The notes: generated by a model from the letters alone, not told the origin. Shown: positions 10,092 through 19,546, numbered from the stretch's first letter. The stretch is 64,000 nucleotides of DNA from Teredinibacter purpureus (GCF_014217335.1 NZ_CP060092.1:79501-143500); one strand, 5' to 3'. Translations and numbers: made by a program.

Positions 10092-11147
10092 ATGATTAAA
10101 AAAATACTGACAAATACCCTTCTCAGCGCTTTTAGCTTGGCTATTGCACTGAGCCTATGTGAAATCGTCATACGCGTAGCCGGCATTGCGCCCGAAATTG
10201 TTTACGTGGAGAAATGGCGCGTTCGCCTCTCTGAAAACACACGCATTGGCTATGAACCCATTCCCAATTTAAACAGCGAAGGGCAATCGGCTCAGTTCTT
10301 TGGTTATATTGGCCGCAGTAATAATATGGGCTATCGCGATTATGATCACCCACTCGAAAAAGCCCCAGGCTCCCAACGTATAGCGGTTATTGGCGATAGC
10401 GTAACCGCTGGTCTATGGATTCGCGGTGATGAAAATACCTTCACCTCCGTTATGGAGCAAACTCTCAATCAACGCGGGCTAAAATCCGACGTTATGAACT
10501 TCGGCGTTTCAGGTTATAACTCCTCCCAAGAAATCGAGACTTTGCGTGAGCGCGGCCTCCCTTACAAACCGGATCTAGTTGTGGTGGCGTACTGTCTAAA
10601 CGACCGGTTCCAAGATGATGGCAATATTTATGGCCTTCTATTAGCCGAGCAACAAAAAACTGCGCAAGAAGGACAAGCCAGCGCGGGCTCTATTAGCTTT
10701 GTTGAACGCCACAGTACACTCTTGCGTTTTATTCGCTATAACGTTATCGGCGTAAGCTCTGGAAGCACACGACAGAATAGTCAGGAGTCCGTTGATCAAT
10801 TTTATGTGGATACCGTAGAGGGCTCATTCGCAGAGCTGGAGCAGCTATCGAAAGACTATGGCTTCGAAGTGCTTGTTGCGGTATTTCCAAATTTTGGAGA
10901 GAAAGATGAAGGTTTAATTGCAGAGAATTACGCCTTTGCCGACGAACATGCGTCCATTGCACAGTTGACACAAAAACACGGGTTCAATCACATTGATCTT
11001 CTTGCGCCGTTCCAGCAATGTAAACAAACGCTGCCAGAGAACTACACCATTAGTTTTGACCGCTATCATCCCAACATTGAAGGCAATCGTTGCGCTGGCG
11101 AAATGCTAGCCAATGCGGCAAGCAATATACTGCGCGCAAAGCCGTAA
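10092..11147 (+). CDS. Membrane-anchored SGNH/GDSL-family hydrolase
   Basis: A 351-residue protein with an N-terminal hydrophobic helix (about residues 10-28, probably an uncleaved anchor), then an SGNH esterase fold. Block I is IAVIGDSVTAG (nucleophile Ser), the glycine block is NFGVSGYNS, the Asn block is YCLNDR, and the catalytic Asp/His pair is in FDRYHPN near the C-terminus. Such enzymes add or remove acyl groups on glycans or other envelope compounds. Its gene converges on the carbamoyltransferase/SxtJ/DUF5989 operon; to my knowledge such hydrolases often accompany these families, so a joint role in modifying an exported glycan or metabolite is inferred. No strong ribosome site is visible. 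Confidence 0.85.
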   Translation: MIKKILTNTLLSAFSLAIALSLCEIVIRVAGIAPEIVYVEKWRVRLSENTRIGYEPIPNLNSEGQSAQFFGYIGRSNNMGYRDYDHPLEKAPGSQRIAVIGDSVTAGLWIRGDENTFTSVMEQTLNQRGLKSDVMNFGVSGYNSSQEIETLRERGLPYKPDLVVVAYCLNDRFQDDGNIYGLLLAEQQKTAQEGQASAGSISFVERHSTLLRFIRYNVIGVSSGSTRQNSQESVDQFYVDTVEGSFAELEQLSKDYGFEVLVAVFPNFGEKDEGLIAENYAFADEHASIAQLTQKHGFNHIDLLAPFQQCKQTLPENYTISFDRYHPNIEGNRCAGEMLANAASNILRAKP

Positions 11148-11154
11148 CCACAAC

Positions 11155-11194
11155 AAAAAAAGCGAAGCACTATGCTTAATAGTACTTCGCTTTT
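11155..11194. terminator. Strong terminator after the SGNH hydrolase gene
   Basis: A stem of about 13 bp (11161-11173 with 11179-11191; one mismatch) with loop GCTTA, an A run before it and TTTT after it. It can act in both directions between the convergent genes. Confidence 0.85.
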
Positions 11195-11234
11195 CAGTGG
11201 CTCATATTCAAACCACTTTAAGACTAAACATTCA

Positions 11235-11280
11235 GCAGCCTAAGTAGGAGCGAAACGCCCGCTTAGGCTGCTTCGTTTTT
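11235..11280. terminator. Second hairpin terminator, end of the carbamoyltransferase operon
   Basis: Perfect 10-bp stem GCAGCCTAAG (11235-11244)/CTTAGGCTGC (11262-11271), with TTCGTTTTT after it on the plus strand. It begins right at the stop of the DUF5989 gene, so it probably also serves the minus-strand operon. Confidence 0.65.
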
Positions 11281-11431
11281 AAAATAAGGTATATATAAAC
11301 GGCGCTACCGCTGAACCTTGTGCGAATACAATTAAAGCACCTAATAACAACAACACTAAGATAATAGGGGCTAACCAGAACTTCTTACGGGCTTTCATAA
11401 AGCCCCACAAATCGATTAATAATTCGCCCAT
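11279..11431 (-). CDS. DUF5989-family small membrane protein
   Basis: A 50-residue protein starting MGELLIDLWGFMKARKKFW, followed by one hydrophobic helix (LAPIILVLLLLGALIVF) and the tail APFIYTLF. This pattern matches DUF5989 proteins, tiny one-helix proteins encoded beside SxtJ and carbamoyltransferase genes. Its ATG overlaps the SxtJ stop by one base (TAATG), so it is translationally coupled and the last gene of the operon. It may be a membrane subunit of the same modification complex; that role is inferred from context only. Confidence 0.88.
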   Translation of the reverse strand: MGELLIDLWGFMKARKKFWLAPIILVLLLLGALIVFAQGSAVAPFIYTLF

Positions 11432-11847
11432 TAGTAAGGATTCTCCATATGCGTGTGATCTGGCTTATGGCTTTCAACCCTAAAGCTAGATTCATCTGTT
11501 TCATGGGATTTAATGTTGGACGAACCAAAGAGTCGTACAACAAAGCCAACGGGTGTTATTAATACATAAAAAACAGCACCCAATAATATACGAGTGTTTA
11601 TGTAACCCAACACCCCACCAATTTTCATCCACGGCACGTATACAATAAACAATGACGCGGGCCATACAAGTGCCCACACGATGAGTACCGCTGCCACTAT
11701 CCACGGCCATTGAGGCATTCCATGCTCAAATACCCATGGCAGTAATAGGGCAAATATTGCCACAAAAAACGCCGCGCTTATAACCCCAAATTTACGCAAT
11801 TCTACAGCGCCGGGGTTATCAACTTTTACAATGAAATTATTGCTCAT
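11431..11847 (-). CDS. SxtJ-family membrane protein
   Basis: A 138-residue protein with three or four hydrophobic segments (GVISAAFFVAIFALLLPWVF, WIVAAVLIVWALVWPASLF, ILLGAVFYVLITPVGFVVRLF) and a polar His-rich C-terminus. It matches the SxtJ family, first named from the saxitoxin cluster and of unknown biochemistry. It lies 11 bp after the carbamoyltransferase gene and overlaps the DUF5989 gene, so the three form one transcript. Likely an inner-membrane partner of the carbamoyltransferase. Confidence 0.85.
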   Translation of the reverse strand: MSNNFIVKVDNPGAVELRKFGVISAAFFVAIFALLLPWVFEHGMPQWPWIVAAVLIVWALVWPASLFIVYVPWMKIGGVLGYINTRILLGAVFYVLITPVGFVVRLFGSSNIKSHETDESSFRVESHKPDHTHMENPY

Positions 11848-11858
11848 TTTGTTTCCCC

Positions 11859-13709
11859 TTAGTCCAGCTCAAATTCTTCACGCCAATCACCTTGCTCTTC
11901 CCATTCAGGCTGCTCATCTTTAAACATACGGTATTGCTCGATAACCAAGCAATCCATTTCGGTACGCATAAAACACCGATAAGCATCTTCGGGAGAACAC
12001 ACAATGGGCTCACCACGTACGTTGAACGAGGTGTTAACCACCACAGGGCAGCCTGTTTTTTCTTCAAACTTATCAATTAAACCGTAAAAACGTGGGTTCG
12101 TCTCACTATGAATGGTTTGAATTCTCGCCGAATAATCGACATGAGTTACCGCTGGAATTTCAGATCGAGGTACATTCAACTTTTCTATGCCGAAAAGTTT
12201 GTTCTGTTCTTCCGTGGTATCAAAACATTTCTCTTTCTTAACCGGTGCTACCATCAGCATATACGGACTGCTTTCATCGATTTCAAACCACTCCGAAACT
12301 TTATCTGCTTTACACGCCGGTGCAAAAGGCCGAAAAGATTCACGGTATTTAATTTTCAGGTTCATGGTGGACTGTGTATTCGTACTGCGAGGATTACCAA
12401 GGATAGAACGCCCACCAAGCGACCGAGGCCCAAACTCCATTCGGCCCTGAAACCACCCCACAATTTTATCATCCGCTAACGTACCGGCGAGTTCAGGAAG
12501 CAGCTCCACGTCATCCATTCGCTGATATTTTGCGCCGATAGAATCTAGGTAGGCTTTAATTTCGTCATCACCATGACTCGAGCCTAAATAAGAACCTTTC
12601 ATACTATCCTGAGGGTTCGCTTCACGCTCATTATCAAGATACTCATGCCAGCAACTTAGCGCAGCGCCCAGCGCCCCACCGGCATCGCCTGCAGCAGGTT
12701 GCACCCAAATATTTTTGAATGCGCCTTCGCGCAATAAACGGCCGTTTGCGACACAGTTGAGTGCTACCCCGCCTGCCATACATAAATTATCGCAGCCGGT
12801 TTCTTTTTGAACCGTTTTGGCCAGTTTTAATATGATTTCTTCCGTTACAACTTGAATAGAACGAGCGAGATCCATTTCTCTTTGGCCAAAATCTGACTCA
12901 GGCTCTCGGCGTGGCCCACCAAATAAATCGCAAAATTTCTGGCTGACCATGGTTAAGCCAGTGGCATAATTAAAATAGCTCATATCTAAACGGAATGTAC
13001 CGTCTTCGCGCACTTCAATAATATTATCGTAAATTAAATCTACGTAGGTGGGTTCACCGTAGGGTGCCAACCCCATTAACTTGTACTCTCCGGCATTCAC
13101 TTTAAAACCGGTGTAATACGTAAACGCGGAGTAAAGTAAACCCAACGAGTGGGGAAAATCTATTTCCCACAAAGGCGTAAGCTTTTTACCATCGCCCAGC
13201 CAAACCGTACTGGTCGCCCACTCTCCAACGCCATCCAAACACATTACCGCCGCTTTTTCATAAGGGCTGGGGTAATAAGCAGAGGCTGCATGAGAGCGAT
13301 GATGGTCATTAAAAAGCAATTGCGGTAATTCTTTTGTTGGAATTCCACTCATTGCCGTTAGCGCTTTTTTAAGTGTCGCTTTCAAGAATAACTTTTCTTT
13401 TAACCACACCGGCATTGCCGCTATAAACGAGCGAATCCCAAAGGGAGCATAATGGAGATACGTTTCAAGCAAACGTTCGAATTTAACTAATGGCTTATCG
13501 TAAAAGACAATATGCGTTACGTCGGCCAATGATATTTCAGCCTCTTGTAAACAATATTCAATAGCTTTTGCAGGAAAGGCAGGATCATGCTTTTTACGCG
13601 TAAATCGCTCTTCCTGTGCAGCGGCAATAATATTACCGTCTACAACTAAAGCCGCTGCACTATCATGATAGTAAGCAGACAAACCTAAGATTATAGTTTT
13701 ATTTTTCAC
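11859..13709 (-). CDS. O-carbamoyltransferase (NodU/CmcH/SxtI family)
   Basis: About 616 residues, full length for the family. These enzymes use carbamoyl phosphate and ATP to place a carbamoyl group on a hydroxyl of a sugar, antibiotic or toxin. The N-terminal kinase-like domain has LGLSAYYHDSAAAL and the conserved histidines of NDHHRSHAASAYY; the C-terminal YrdC-like adenylation domain has GRMEFGPRSLGGRSIL and NTSFNVRGEPIV. I place the start at GTG 13709 because GAAGGA lies six bases upstream; the frame can extend seven codons to a TTG at 13730. It leads the operon with SxtJ and DUF5989. No other biosynthetic genes for a small molecule flank it, so a cell-surface glycan is as likely a substrate as a metabolite. 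Confidence 0.93.
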   Translation of the reverse strand: MKNKTIILGLSAYYHDSAAALVVDGNIIAAAQEERFTRKKHDPAFPAKAIEYCLQEAEISLADVTHIVFYDKPLVKFERLLETYLHYAPFGIRSFIAAMPVWLKEKLFLKATLKKALTAMSGIPTKELPQLLFNDHHRSHAASAYYPSPYEKAAVMCLDGVGEWATSTVWLGDGKKLTPLWEIDFPHSLGLLYSAFTYYTGFKVNAGEYKLMGLAPYGEPTYVDLIYDNIIEVREDGTFRLDMSYFNYATGLTMVSQKFCDLFGGPRREPESDFGQREMDLARSIQVVTEEIILKLAKTVQKETGCDNLCMAGGVALNCVANGRLLREGAFKNIWVQPAAGDAGGALGAALSCWHEYLDNEREANPQDSMKGSYLGSSHGDDEIKAYLDSIGAKYQRMDDVELLPELAGTLADDKIVGWFQGRMEFGPRSLGGRSILGNPRSTNTQSTMNLKIKYRESFRPFAPACKADKVSEWFEIDESSPYMLMVAPVKKEKCFDTTEEQNKLFGIEKLNVPRSEIPAVTHVDYSARIQTIHSETNPRFYGLIDKFEEKTGCPVVVNTSFNVRGEPIVCSPEDAYRCFMRTEMDCLVIEQYRMFKDEQPEWEEQGDWREEFELD

Positions 13710-14108
13710 GTGGATTCCTTCGCACTGCAACCGACAAAAGACTGGGGAATAGAGTTATGTACCAGTATTTACGACTACAACGCCCTTTTTTATTATTAAA
13801 ATTTTAATAGCGTTTTGCCCATCAGCCCGTGGAATATCTAGTCGGTACGGCTGGACCGATTGAATACCGGCCAATTTTACCCGCTGATGCCCTGCAATTA
13901 ATATTCGACCAGTTCTCTTTACTAACAGCAGGATCAGAAATACTAGCAGTTTGCTCATGAAATGCCCACAGCAAAGGGGCGCCAATACGCGCCATAGCGC
14001 ACTCTTCACACCTATCGGCGTACACTGCGTTCGCTTCTCGCTGGAAATCTGGCGTATAAGCCCCAATAATAGCGTGCATTCATCTAATAATGACTCTGGA
14101 GCTTTACC
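13710..14108. other. Region between carbamoyltransferase and cysE genes
   Basis: About 400 bp that must hold divergent promoters. On the minus strand 13822-14079 is an 85-codon open frame with normal-looking composition and a CEEC motif, but no ribosome site and no family I know; I leave it as a possible small gene only. Confidence 0.3.
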
Positions 14109-14921
14109 ATGCAGGTAAACACGCCCAATTCGACCGTAGATCGCGATACTGTATGGGAAACCATTCGAGACGAGTCGCAACAAGAAGCGAATATAGAACC
14201 CGCTTTAGCCAGCTTTTTTCATGCAACAATTTTGAACCACGATACACTAGAAAGCGCTTTAAGCTTTCATTTGGCGAATAAGCTGGCCAGCCCAGCCATA
14301 TCCGCGCTGCAGATCCGCGAGATTATCGAAGACTCCATACGCCAAGACTGCTGTCTTGGCGAGACGGTGCGTGCCGACATAAGAGCCATCTACGATCGAG
14401 ATTCTGCCTGCGAGTCTTACTTATTGCCGTTTCTCTACTTTAAGGGCTTTCATGCACTACAAGCCCACCGCATAGCTCACTGCCTTTGGCTGCAAGGCCG
14501 TAAATCTCTCGCGTATTTCCTGCAGAGCCATACGGCACTTACGTTTGGTGTTGATATCCACCCCGCAGCCAAGATGGGTAAGGGCATTATGCTCGATCAT
14601 GCGACAGGAATTGTTATTGGTGAAACCACGGTTGTGGAAGATGATGTTTCAATTATGCAGAACGTTACTTTAGGAGGAACCGGTAAAGAAGCACATGATC
14701 GCCATCCTAAAATTCGTCAGGGCGTTCTCATTAGTGCGGGCGCTAAAATATTGGGCAATATCGAAATTGGCGCCGGCGCAAAAGTAGGCGCAGGCAGTGT
14801 GGTGCTAAAAGCAGTAGCCGCGCATACCACGGTTGTCGGTGTGCCTGCCGAACCCGTGGGCAAACCCGCCACCGATTCGCCGGCATTGGACATGAACCAC
14901 CAAATTAACTGTGACCGCTAA
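14109..14921 (+). CDS. cysE: Serine O-acetyltransferase
   Basis: A 270-residue enzyme that makes O-acetylserine from serine and acetyl-CoA, the committed step of cysteine synthesis. The N-terminal helical domain matches E. coli CysE (EPALASFFHATIL, ANKLASPAI, LYFKGFHALQAHRIAH). The left-handed beta-helix contains the active-site region VDIHPAAKMGKGIMLDHATG, with GETTVV and TLGGTGK. The C-terminal tail (DSPALDMNH) is short compared with E. coli, so feedback inhibition by cysteine or binding of CysK may differ. CTGGAG lies seven bases before the ATG. It ends 4 bp before the convergent epmA gene. Confidence 0.96.
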   Translation: MQVNTPNSTVDRDTVWETIRDESQQEANIEPALASFFHATILNHDTLESALSFHLANKLASPAISALQIREIIEDSIRQDCCLGETVRADIRAIYDRDSACESYLLPFLYFKGFHALQAHRIAHCLWLQGRKSLAYFLQSHTALTFGVDIHPAAKMGKGIMLDHATGIVIGETTVVEDDVSIMQNVTLGGTGKEAHDRHPKIRQGVLISAGAKILGNIEIGAGAKVGAGSVVLKAVAAHTTVVGVPAEPVGKPATDSPALDMNHQINCDR

Positions 14922-14925
14922 CCTT

Positions 14926-15873
14926 TTATTCCCAGGTGAAACTGGCAACCTGGGCAATGTGTTGAGCGCCGAATAAACACATCATTAAACGGTCTACGCC
15001 TAAAGCGACGCCAGCACATGCAGGCATACCGGCCGACATAGCCTCCAGCAAAGCATTGTCGGGCGCGATGGGGGCGCGCCCTAGCGCGACCCTTGCATCG
15101 CAGTCAGAATCGAAACGCGCTTTCTGCTCGGTGCCATCGGTAAGCTCCCAATAGCCATTGGCTAACTCTAGGCCACCCCAATAGACCTCAAACCGGCGTG
15201 CAATCTGTTCACCTGTCTCATTTAGTGTCACTCTAGCGAGAGCACTCTGACAGACAGGGTAATCGAATACGACCACGATACTGGCACCCAATGTAGGTTC
15301 AACCAAATGCGTAAACAATAGATCGAGCCACACACCTCTATCCTCGTCCTGCCAATCAATATCTAATCGTTCTTTCGCCAAAGCTCGCAACGCTTGCGTG
15401 CTGACACGATGAGGGTTCAACCCGCAAGCCTTTTCAAATACTTCCGCGTAAGTGCAATAGCGCACCGCCACCATTGGTTTCAGGGTCTGTAGTAACTCGA
15501 CAACCTCTCTTGCTAATACCCGATCATCCAAGCCTAAGCGGTACCACTCGAGCATTGTGAATTCGGGATTATGATGCCGACCGGCTTCATCCTTACGAAA
15601 AGCCTTCGCCATAGAATAAATGGAGCCACTACCCGCCGCCAAAAGGCGCTTCATAAAATACTCCGGCGAGGTCTGTAGATACGCGTTATCACCCCGACGA
15701 CAAACATCGTGAACTTGCAGGCTGTCTATATGAGGGTCTGTGACGGTTGTCTTTGACAGTAACGGTACCTCTACTTCATAAACACCTTTCTCGACAAAAA
15801 AAGAACGAATGTCGCTTAATACTCGGGCGCGCAGCTGCAAATTTTCAATTGAGGCGGTGGGCTGCCACGTCAT
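14926..15873 (-). CDS. epmA: EF-P beta-lysylation ligase EpmA
   Basis: About 315 residues. EpmA is a short lysyl-tRNA-synthetase paralogue that attaches (R)-beta-lysine to Lys34 of EF-P. Class II synthetase motifs are visible: the start WQPTASIENLQLRARVL, motif 2 around FRKDEAGRHHNPEFTMLEW, and motif 3 ALGVDRLMM near the end; the tRNA-anticodon-binding domain of true LysRS is missing. I choose ATG 15873 because AGGAG lies five bases upstream and E. coli EpmA starts similarly; an upstream TTG-type extension to 15909 would run into the efp terminator. It lies just downstream of efp, but a terminator separates them. Confidence 0.95.
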   Translation of the reverse strand: MTWQPTASIENLQLRARVLSDIRSFFVEKGVYEVEVPLLSKTTVTDPHIDSLQVHDVCRRGDNAYLQTSPEYFMKRLLAAGSGSIYSMAKAFRKDEAGRHHNPEFTMLEWYRLGLDDRVLAREVVELLQTLKPMVAVRYCTYAEVFEKACGLNPHRVSTQALRALAKERLDIDWQDEDRGVWLDLLFTHLVEPTLGASIVVVFDYPVCQSALARVTLNETGEQIARRFEVYWGGLELANGYWELTDGTEQKARFDSDCDARVALGRAPIAPDNALLEAMSAGMPACAGVALGVDRLMMCLFGAQHIAQVASFTWE

Positions 15874-15892
15874 AACCACTCCTGTTATACAC

Positions 15893-15921
15893 AAAAAAGG
15901 CCAGCGCAATGCTGGCCTTTT
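15893..15921 (-). terminator. efp terminator
   Basis: Perfect stem AAAAGGCCAGC (15895-15905)/GCTGGCCTTTT (15911-15921), loop GCAAT, followed by a T run on the minus strand, 23 bp after the efp stop. Confidence 0.9.
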
Positions 15922-15944
15922 GAATCATCATAAACATCGTTTTA

Positions 15945-16514
15945 TTATTTGCTCGCACGACCAATATATTCGCCGGTACGTGTATCCACCCGCACAACTT
16001 CGCCTGTAGATAAAAATAAAGGTACCTTTACAACGGCTCCAGTTGACAAGGTTGCCGGCTTGGTACCGCCTTGAGCTGTATCGCCTTTCAAACCTGGATC
16101 CGTTTCCGTAACTTCTAACTCAACATGATTAGGGGGTAAAACGGCTAACGGAGATCCGTTATAGAGCGTTACCACAACAGTATCTTGCTCGCTTAACCAC
16201 TTCGCCGCTTCACCTACCACAGTAGCGTCACCCTGGTGCTGCTCAAAAGATTCTGGCTCCATAAAGTGCCAAAATTCGCCGTCGGTATAAAGGTACTGCA
16301 TATCTCGATCCATAACATCGGCACCCTCTAAAGATTCGCCCGATTTGAAGGTACGCTCCCACACACGTCCAGTTCTTAAGTTTTTCAATCGAACCCGGCT
16401 AAATGCCTGGCCCTTGCCCGGCTTTACTAACTCATTTTCGACAATGGAGCACGGATCTCCATCTAACATGACCTTTAAACCGCTTTTAAATTCGTTAGTT
16501 GAAATAGTGCCCAT
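15945..16514 (-). CDS. efp: Translation elongation factor P
   Basis: A 189-residue EF-P of normal length with three OB-like domains. It rescues ribosomes stalled on polyproline. The modified lysine is Lys34 in the loop [11 protein letters not shown], the EpmA/EpmB substrate type (rather than the arginine of rhamnosylated EF-P), which agrees with epmA next door and epmB at 21.7 kb. The C-terminus has [25 protein letters not shown]. The start has GGCGAGAG upstream, and a TATAAT box with a GC-rich discriminator lies at 16653-16663. Confidence 0.98.
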   Translation of the reverse strand: MGTISTNEFKSGLKVMLDGDPCSIVENELVKPGKGQAFSRVRLKNLRTGRVWERTFKSGESLEGADVMDRDMQYLYTDGEFWHFMEPESFEQHQGDATVVGEAAKWLSEQDTVVVTLYNGSPLAVLPPNHVELEVTETDPGLKGDTAQGGTKPATLSTGAVVKVPLFLSTGEVVRVDTRTGEYIGRASK

Positions 16515-17152
16515 CGATACTCTCGCCTATCTGAAAACTGGCAAAATGCCATAAGTTACTGTTTTTAAAGGTTTTTGCCAGAAAGATATTGCCCGTAATA
16601 CGGGGTAAAACGCCCAACACTACAATTTAGCGGCCACCTTAATCCAAAGTGACGCGCATTATACAGGAGCTTGGGGGCTGAGGATAACAAGAGCGAGATT
16701 GAGCCCCCTCTTTCACGCAAGGCAATCGAGCAGAGCGATGCTAATGGGCTGCGAAGCCCCACGCCTAACAGGGAGGCGCATGGCATTCTTATTCACTTTT
16801 TTCGTTTAACGATTGGCTAGGGCGTTTAATTTAGGTACCGCACATCGCCCGATAAAACCCCTCGGCAATACCCTCTGTCTCACACGTTAAAATACCGATA
16901 CACAACCACCGGGTACACGCTGATGTTCAGTTTTTCAGTTTTTTTTCACCGCTACTAGAATCTATGTTTTACTACCTTTGTTAACCATAAAAAAATACCG
17001 AAAAAACCTAGCGGATGAAAACCGAAGGTCAATAAAACTAACCCGAAGATACCCTACACCGATTCCATTCTTTTCAACATGAAAGAGAAGGGCAAAACAA
17101 CCGACTGCCAACTCAACTACGCAATGACAATTACAACAAAAAGGATAGCCCA
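16515..17152. other. Intergenic region between divergent efp and lipase genes
   Basis: About 640 bp. Apart from the efp promoter it holds small GC-rich inverted repeats (for example GGGCTGCGAAGCCC near 16746) and no convincing gene. AAAAGGA near 17140 is the ribosome site of the lipase gene. Confidence 0.5.
16653..16663 (-). promoter_or_regulatory. efp promoter -10 box with GCGCG discriminator
   Basis: TATAATGCGCG read on the minus strand, about 140 bp before the efp start. The same 11-mer occurs at the epmB promoter and with one change at the tRNA-Leu promoter. GC-rich discriminators are typical of growth-rate (stringent) control. I see no clear -35 box. Confidence 0.6.
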
Positions 17153-18184
17153 ATGAGTGCGAATACCTATACCCCAGCAACTACCGACCCTCTTAGCGTT
17201 TGCTTTGCCTTTCTCAGTTATATCGGCGAATCGCGTCCTCAAACCGAGGGTACAACACAGAAAATACTGAGCGACATACTCACGGTAATTGCGACAACGC
17301 CCACGCTCTGCCTAAACGGCCAGCCCGATTGGGAAATAGTGTGGGGGCCCAGTATTTATACCTACCCAGAAGCCAAGGCGCAAGACAGCGGCATGTTCGT
17401 TGCTCGCCAAATATCGGCGCCGAATAATTATTACGTTGCCATTCGAGGGACAAACGCTACGGCAACACTTGACTGGATATTTGAAGATTTTGATGTCTTG
17501 GGCATGAAAGATTGGCCCGGCGCACCTTCGGCAAAAATTTCCAACGCCACACACAATGGCGTTCATTTGCTATTAGATAAATTAGTGCCAGATTCGGGAT
17601 TGCCCGGCGAGAAACAGTGCATCACAACGTTCCTTACAGGCCTTACGCAAACACCTGTGAATATTTGCTTTACTGGCCATAGCCTTGGTGGCGCACTGGC
17701 TCCCACCACCGCGCTGCACTTTAAAGATTCACAAGGCGTTGTTGGCGGATTTGACCCTGACTCAAATGCTACAATCAGTTGTACGGCTTTTGCCGGTGCA
17801 ACGGCTGGAAACGCTGAATTTGCCGCTTACTCGAATCGCCAATTTGCTAAAGCCCCTATACGTCGAATTCACAACACCAACGATGTTGTACCTCATGCAT
17901 GGGAAAAATCTACGTTAGAGCAAATGCCTAATCTTTACGATAGCATTTCAATTAAGCTCGACGAAAAATACAAAATATTACTCGATCTCATTATCGTTGC
18001 GACAGAAAATAAACACTACACGCAAATCGAAACATCAGTCCCTATAACATTCCCACTAGATGCGTCACAAGGGGATCAATATTTTTCGCAAGCAGGCTAT
18101 CAACACGACCATTCATACCCCTTGATTGTTTTGGGGAATGAACAAGGGCAAGCGTTCTTAACACTAGTCGACAGCTATAAATAA
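17153..18184 (+). CDS. Class 3 lipase-family alpha/beta hydrolase
   Basis: A 343-residue protein of the lipase class 3 family. The nucleophile elbow is GHSLGGALAP with Ser177; earlier VAIRGTN gives the oxyanion region and the Asp is likely in NTNDVVPHAW, with a His in HDHSYPLI near residue 322-326. No signal peptide is visible, so it is either cytoplasmic or exported by an unrecognised route. The substrate is probably an acylglycerol or other ester. AAAAGGA lies upstream of the ATG. It converges on the DUF2884 gene. Confidence 0.88.
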   Translation: MSANTYTPATTDPLSVCFAFLSYIGESRPQTEGTTQKILSDILTVIATTPTLCLNGQPDWEIVWGPSIYTYPEAKAQDSGMFVARQISAPNNYYVAIRGTNATATLDWIFEDFDVLGMKDWPGAPSAKISNATHNGVHLLLDKLVPDSGLPGEKQCITTFLTGLTQTPVNICFTGHSLGGALAPTTALHFKDSQGVVGGFDPDSNATISCTAFAGATAGNAEFAAYSNRQFAKAPIRRIHNTNDVVPHAWEKSTLEQMPNLYDSISIKLDEKYKILLDLIIVATENKHYTQIETSVPITFPLDASQGDQYFSQAGYQHDHSYPLIVLGNEQGQAFLTLVDSYK

Positions 18185-18260
18185 CTTTTTGTCGATTACA
18201 TTCACCCCTACAGCACACCACGGTTACTTATTCCCGAGGCGTGCTGTAAAAACATACTCG

Positions 18261-19079
18261 CTAGTAAGAAGCGATAAGCCCATAAGGTTTGAATTCAGCA
18301 ATTGCCGCTATTACCTCTGTTTCTTTTCGAGCAATATCGTCAACAGCACGACACAGTGCCGTAGTCTGACCATTCAAATCTAGGGCCATCGCCCCCACAG
18401 ACGCTTCGATATTTTTACCCATCTCCTCCATTTTTTTGCCAAAGTCTTCCATATTCCCGTCAGAGGAAAATAGTTCACTCATCACATTGCCCATTGCGCG
18501 AAAGGTCACGTCCTCCATTAACGCTTCAACGGCCGCCTCAAATTCACGCTCGAAATCGTCACTATAAGGCGATTGGTTTTCATGTAGCTCTACGCCCCGA
18601 TTAAAATGAAACGTGTCGGTCGAAAAATACGCGTTCACTTTTTCTTGCGAGAGCGCTAGCAACGTCTGTAATGCCTCGACATCTTGGGTCTCAAGTTTAA
18701 ATAGTTCGCTAAACACCGACTCAGTGACGGTTTCAGCCGTTTTTAACGCGGCTATGGCCAGCGTATGCATCTCGGGTAAGATATCGCGAATAGCCTGCTG
18801 GTATTCTAATACCGCAAGCCTCTCATCGGCGTCTAAGCTAAGAGGTTTTTCCTCTAACGTCATATCACCGCCCGTCGTCATCACAACAACCGCTTTCTTG
18901 CCATCAATAAAATGTATTTCATTGGCAGAAATTACGAGCCCAAAACGTATATCTGTAGACTTATCGGTTGCACAGTTTAGCGGTACATCGTCGCCGCTAA
19001 CGCTAATCGAACTCATAGATAAACCGAACATGAACAACAATACATAAGTAGCGAAAACGGTAATTTTTTTAGTTAGCAT
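18261..19079 (-). CDS. DUF2884 (YggN-like) periplasmic protein
   Basis: A 272-residue protein with an N-terminal signal peptide (TKKITVFATYVLLFMFGLSMSSISVS). The mature part matches the DUF2884/YggN pattern: a short beta section (MTLEEKPLSLDADERLAVLEYQQAIRDILP) and a long helical region, with a Cys near each end (NCATD, ALCRAVDD) that could pair. The function of YggN is unknown. It converges on the lipase gene with an imperfect hairpin between them (18210-18248). Call based on motif pattern, moderately sure. Confidence 0.65.
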   Translation of the reverse strand: MLTKKITVFATYVLLFMFGLSMSSISVSGDDVPLNCATDKSTDIRFGLVISANEIHFIDGKKAVVVMTTGGDMTLEEKPLSLDADERLAVLEYQQAIRDILPEMHTLAIAALKTAETVTESVFSELFKLETQDVEALQTLLALSQEKVNAYFSTDTFHFNRGVELHENQSPYSDDFEREFEAAVEALMEDVTFRAMGNVMSELFSSDGNMEDFGKKMEEMGKNIEASVGAMALDLNGQTTALCRAVDDIARKETEVIAAIAEFKPYGLIASY

Positions 19080-19546
19080 TATGTCTTTCCATTGAAAAAG
19101 TCAGTTTATAAACACGCACAAGACTGCACAGCAGAAAACATGCCAACACATAAAAGCGTTAACTTTCATACGCTTGGCCATACGAACAACGCGGAAATTG
19201 GTCAGCAGCACCTAATGGTTAGCCTTGCGCACCATTCATTAGTTGAATTGGCGAACCCTGCACAACAAGCGCTCGTGCACTTGGTTAGCCTTATGGCGAT
19301 GACTTAAGATCTGCATGTACCGGAATGGAACACAAATGTTCACGTTAGCCAAGAGAAAAACGCAAAAGGGGGAGCGCTCATAGGCGCAGAAAAATAGAAC
19401 AATCAACACTTACGGTACGCGCAAGAAAACATACTAACCCGTGCCGGTATTATTGCCTTACGCACATGCCGCTATCTACCGCGATGCAGACAAAAAGGCA
19501 GCGCCATTTGCACACTGCCCATTACCGTTTTCACATCAACAACACA
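19080..19546. other. Intergenic region upstream of the DUF2884 gene
   Basis: 467 bp. The TTG-started open frame at 19092-19307 has no ribosome site or family match and I do not call it. The end nearest the halogenase gene holds its terminator. Confidence 0.45.
19492..19519 (-). terminator. Terminator of the halogenase gene
   Basis: On the minus strand GGCAGTG (19519-19513) pairs with CGCTGCC (19503-19497; one G-T pair), followed by TTTTTG. It lies 28 bp after the halogenase stop. Confidence 0.75.

Noticed and set aside
13755..14183. 142-codon minus-strand frame overlapping the cysE start
   Set aside because: Overlaps a certain gene and has no family similarity; the shorter frame at 13822-14079 is only a weak candidate.
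16740..16790. Small GC-rich hairpins upstream of efp as a riboswitch
   Set aside because: They lie upstream of the probable efp promoter and have no known riboswitch core.
19092..19307. 71-codon open frame divergent from the DUF2884 gene
   Set aside because: Starts with TTG only 12 bp from the opposite gene, no ribosome site and no recognised pattern.
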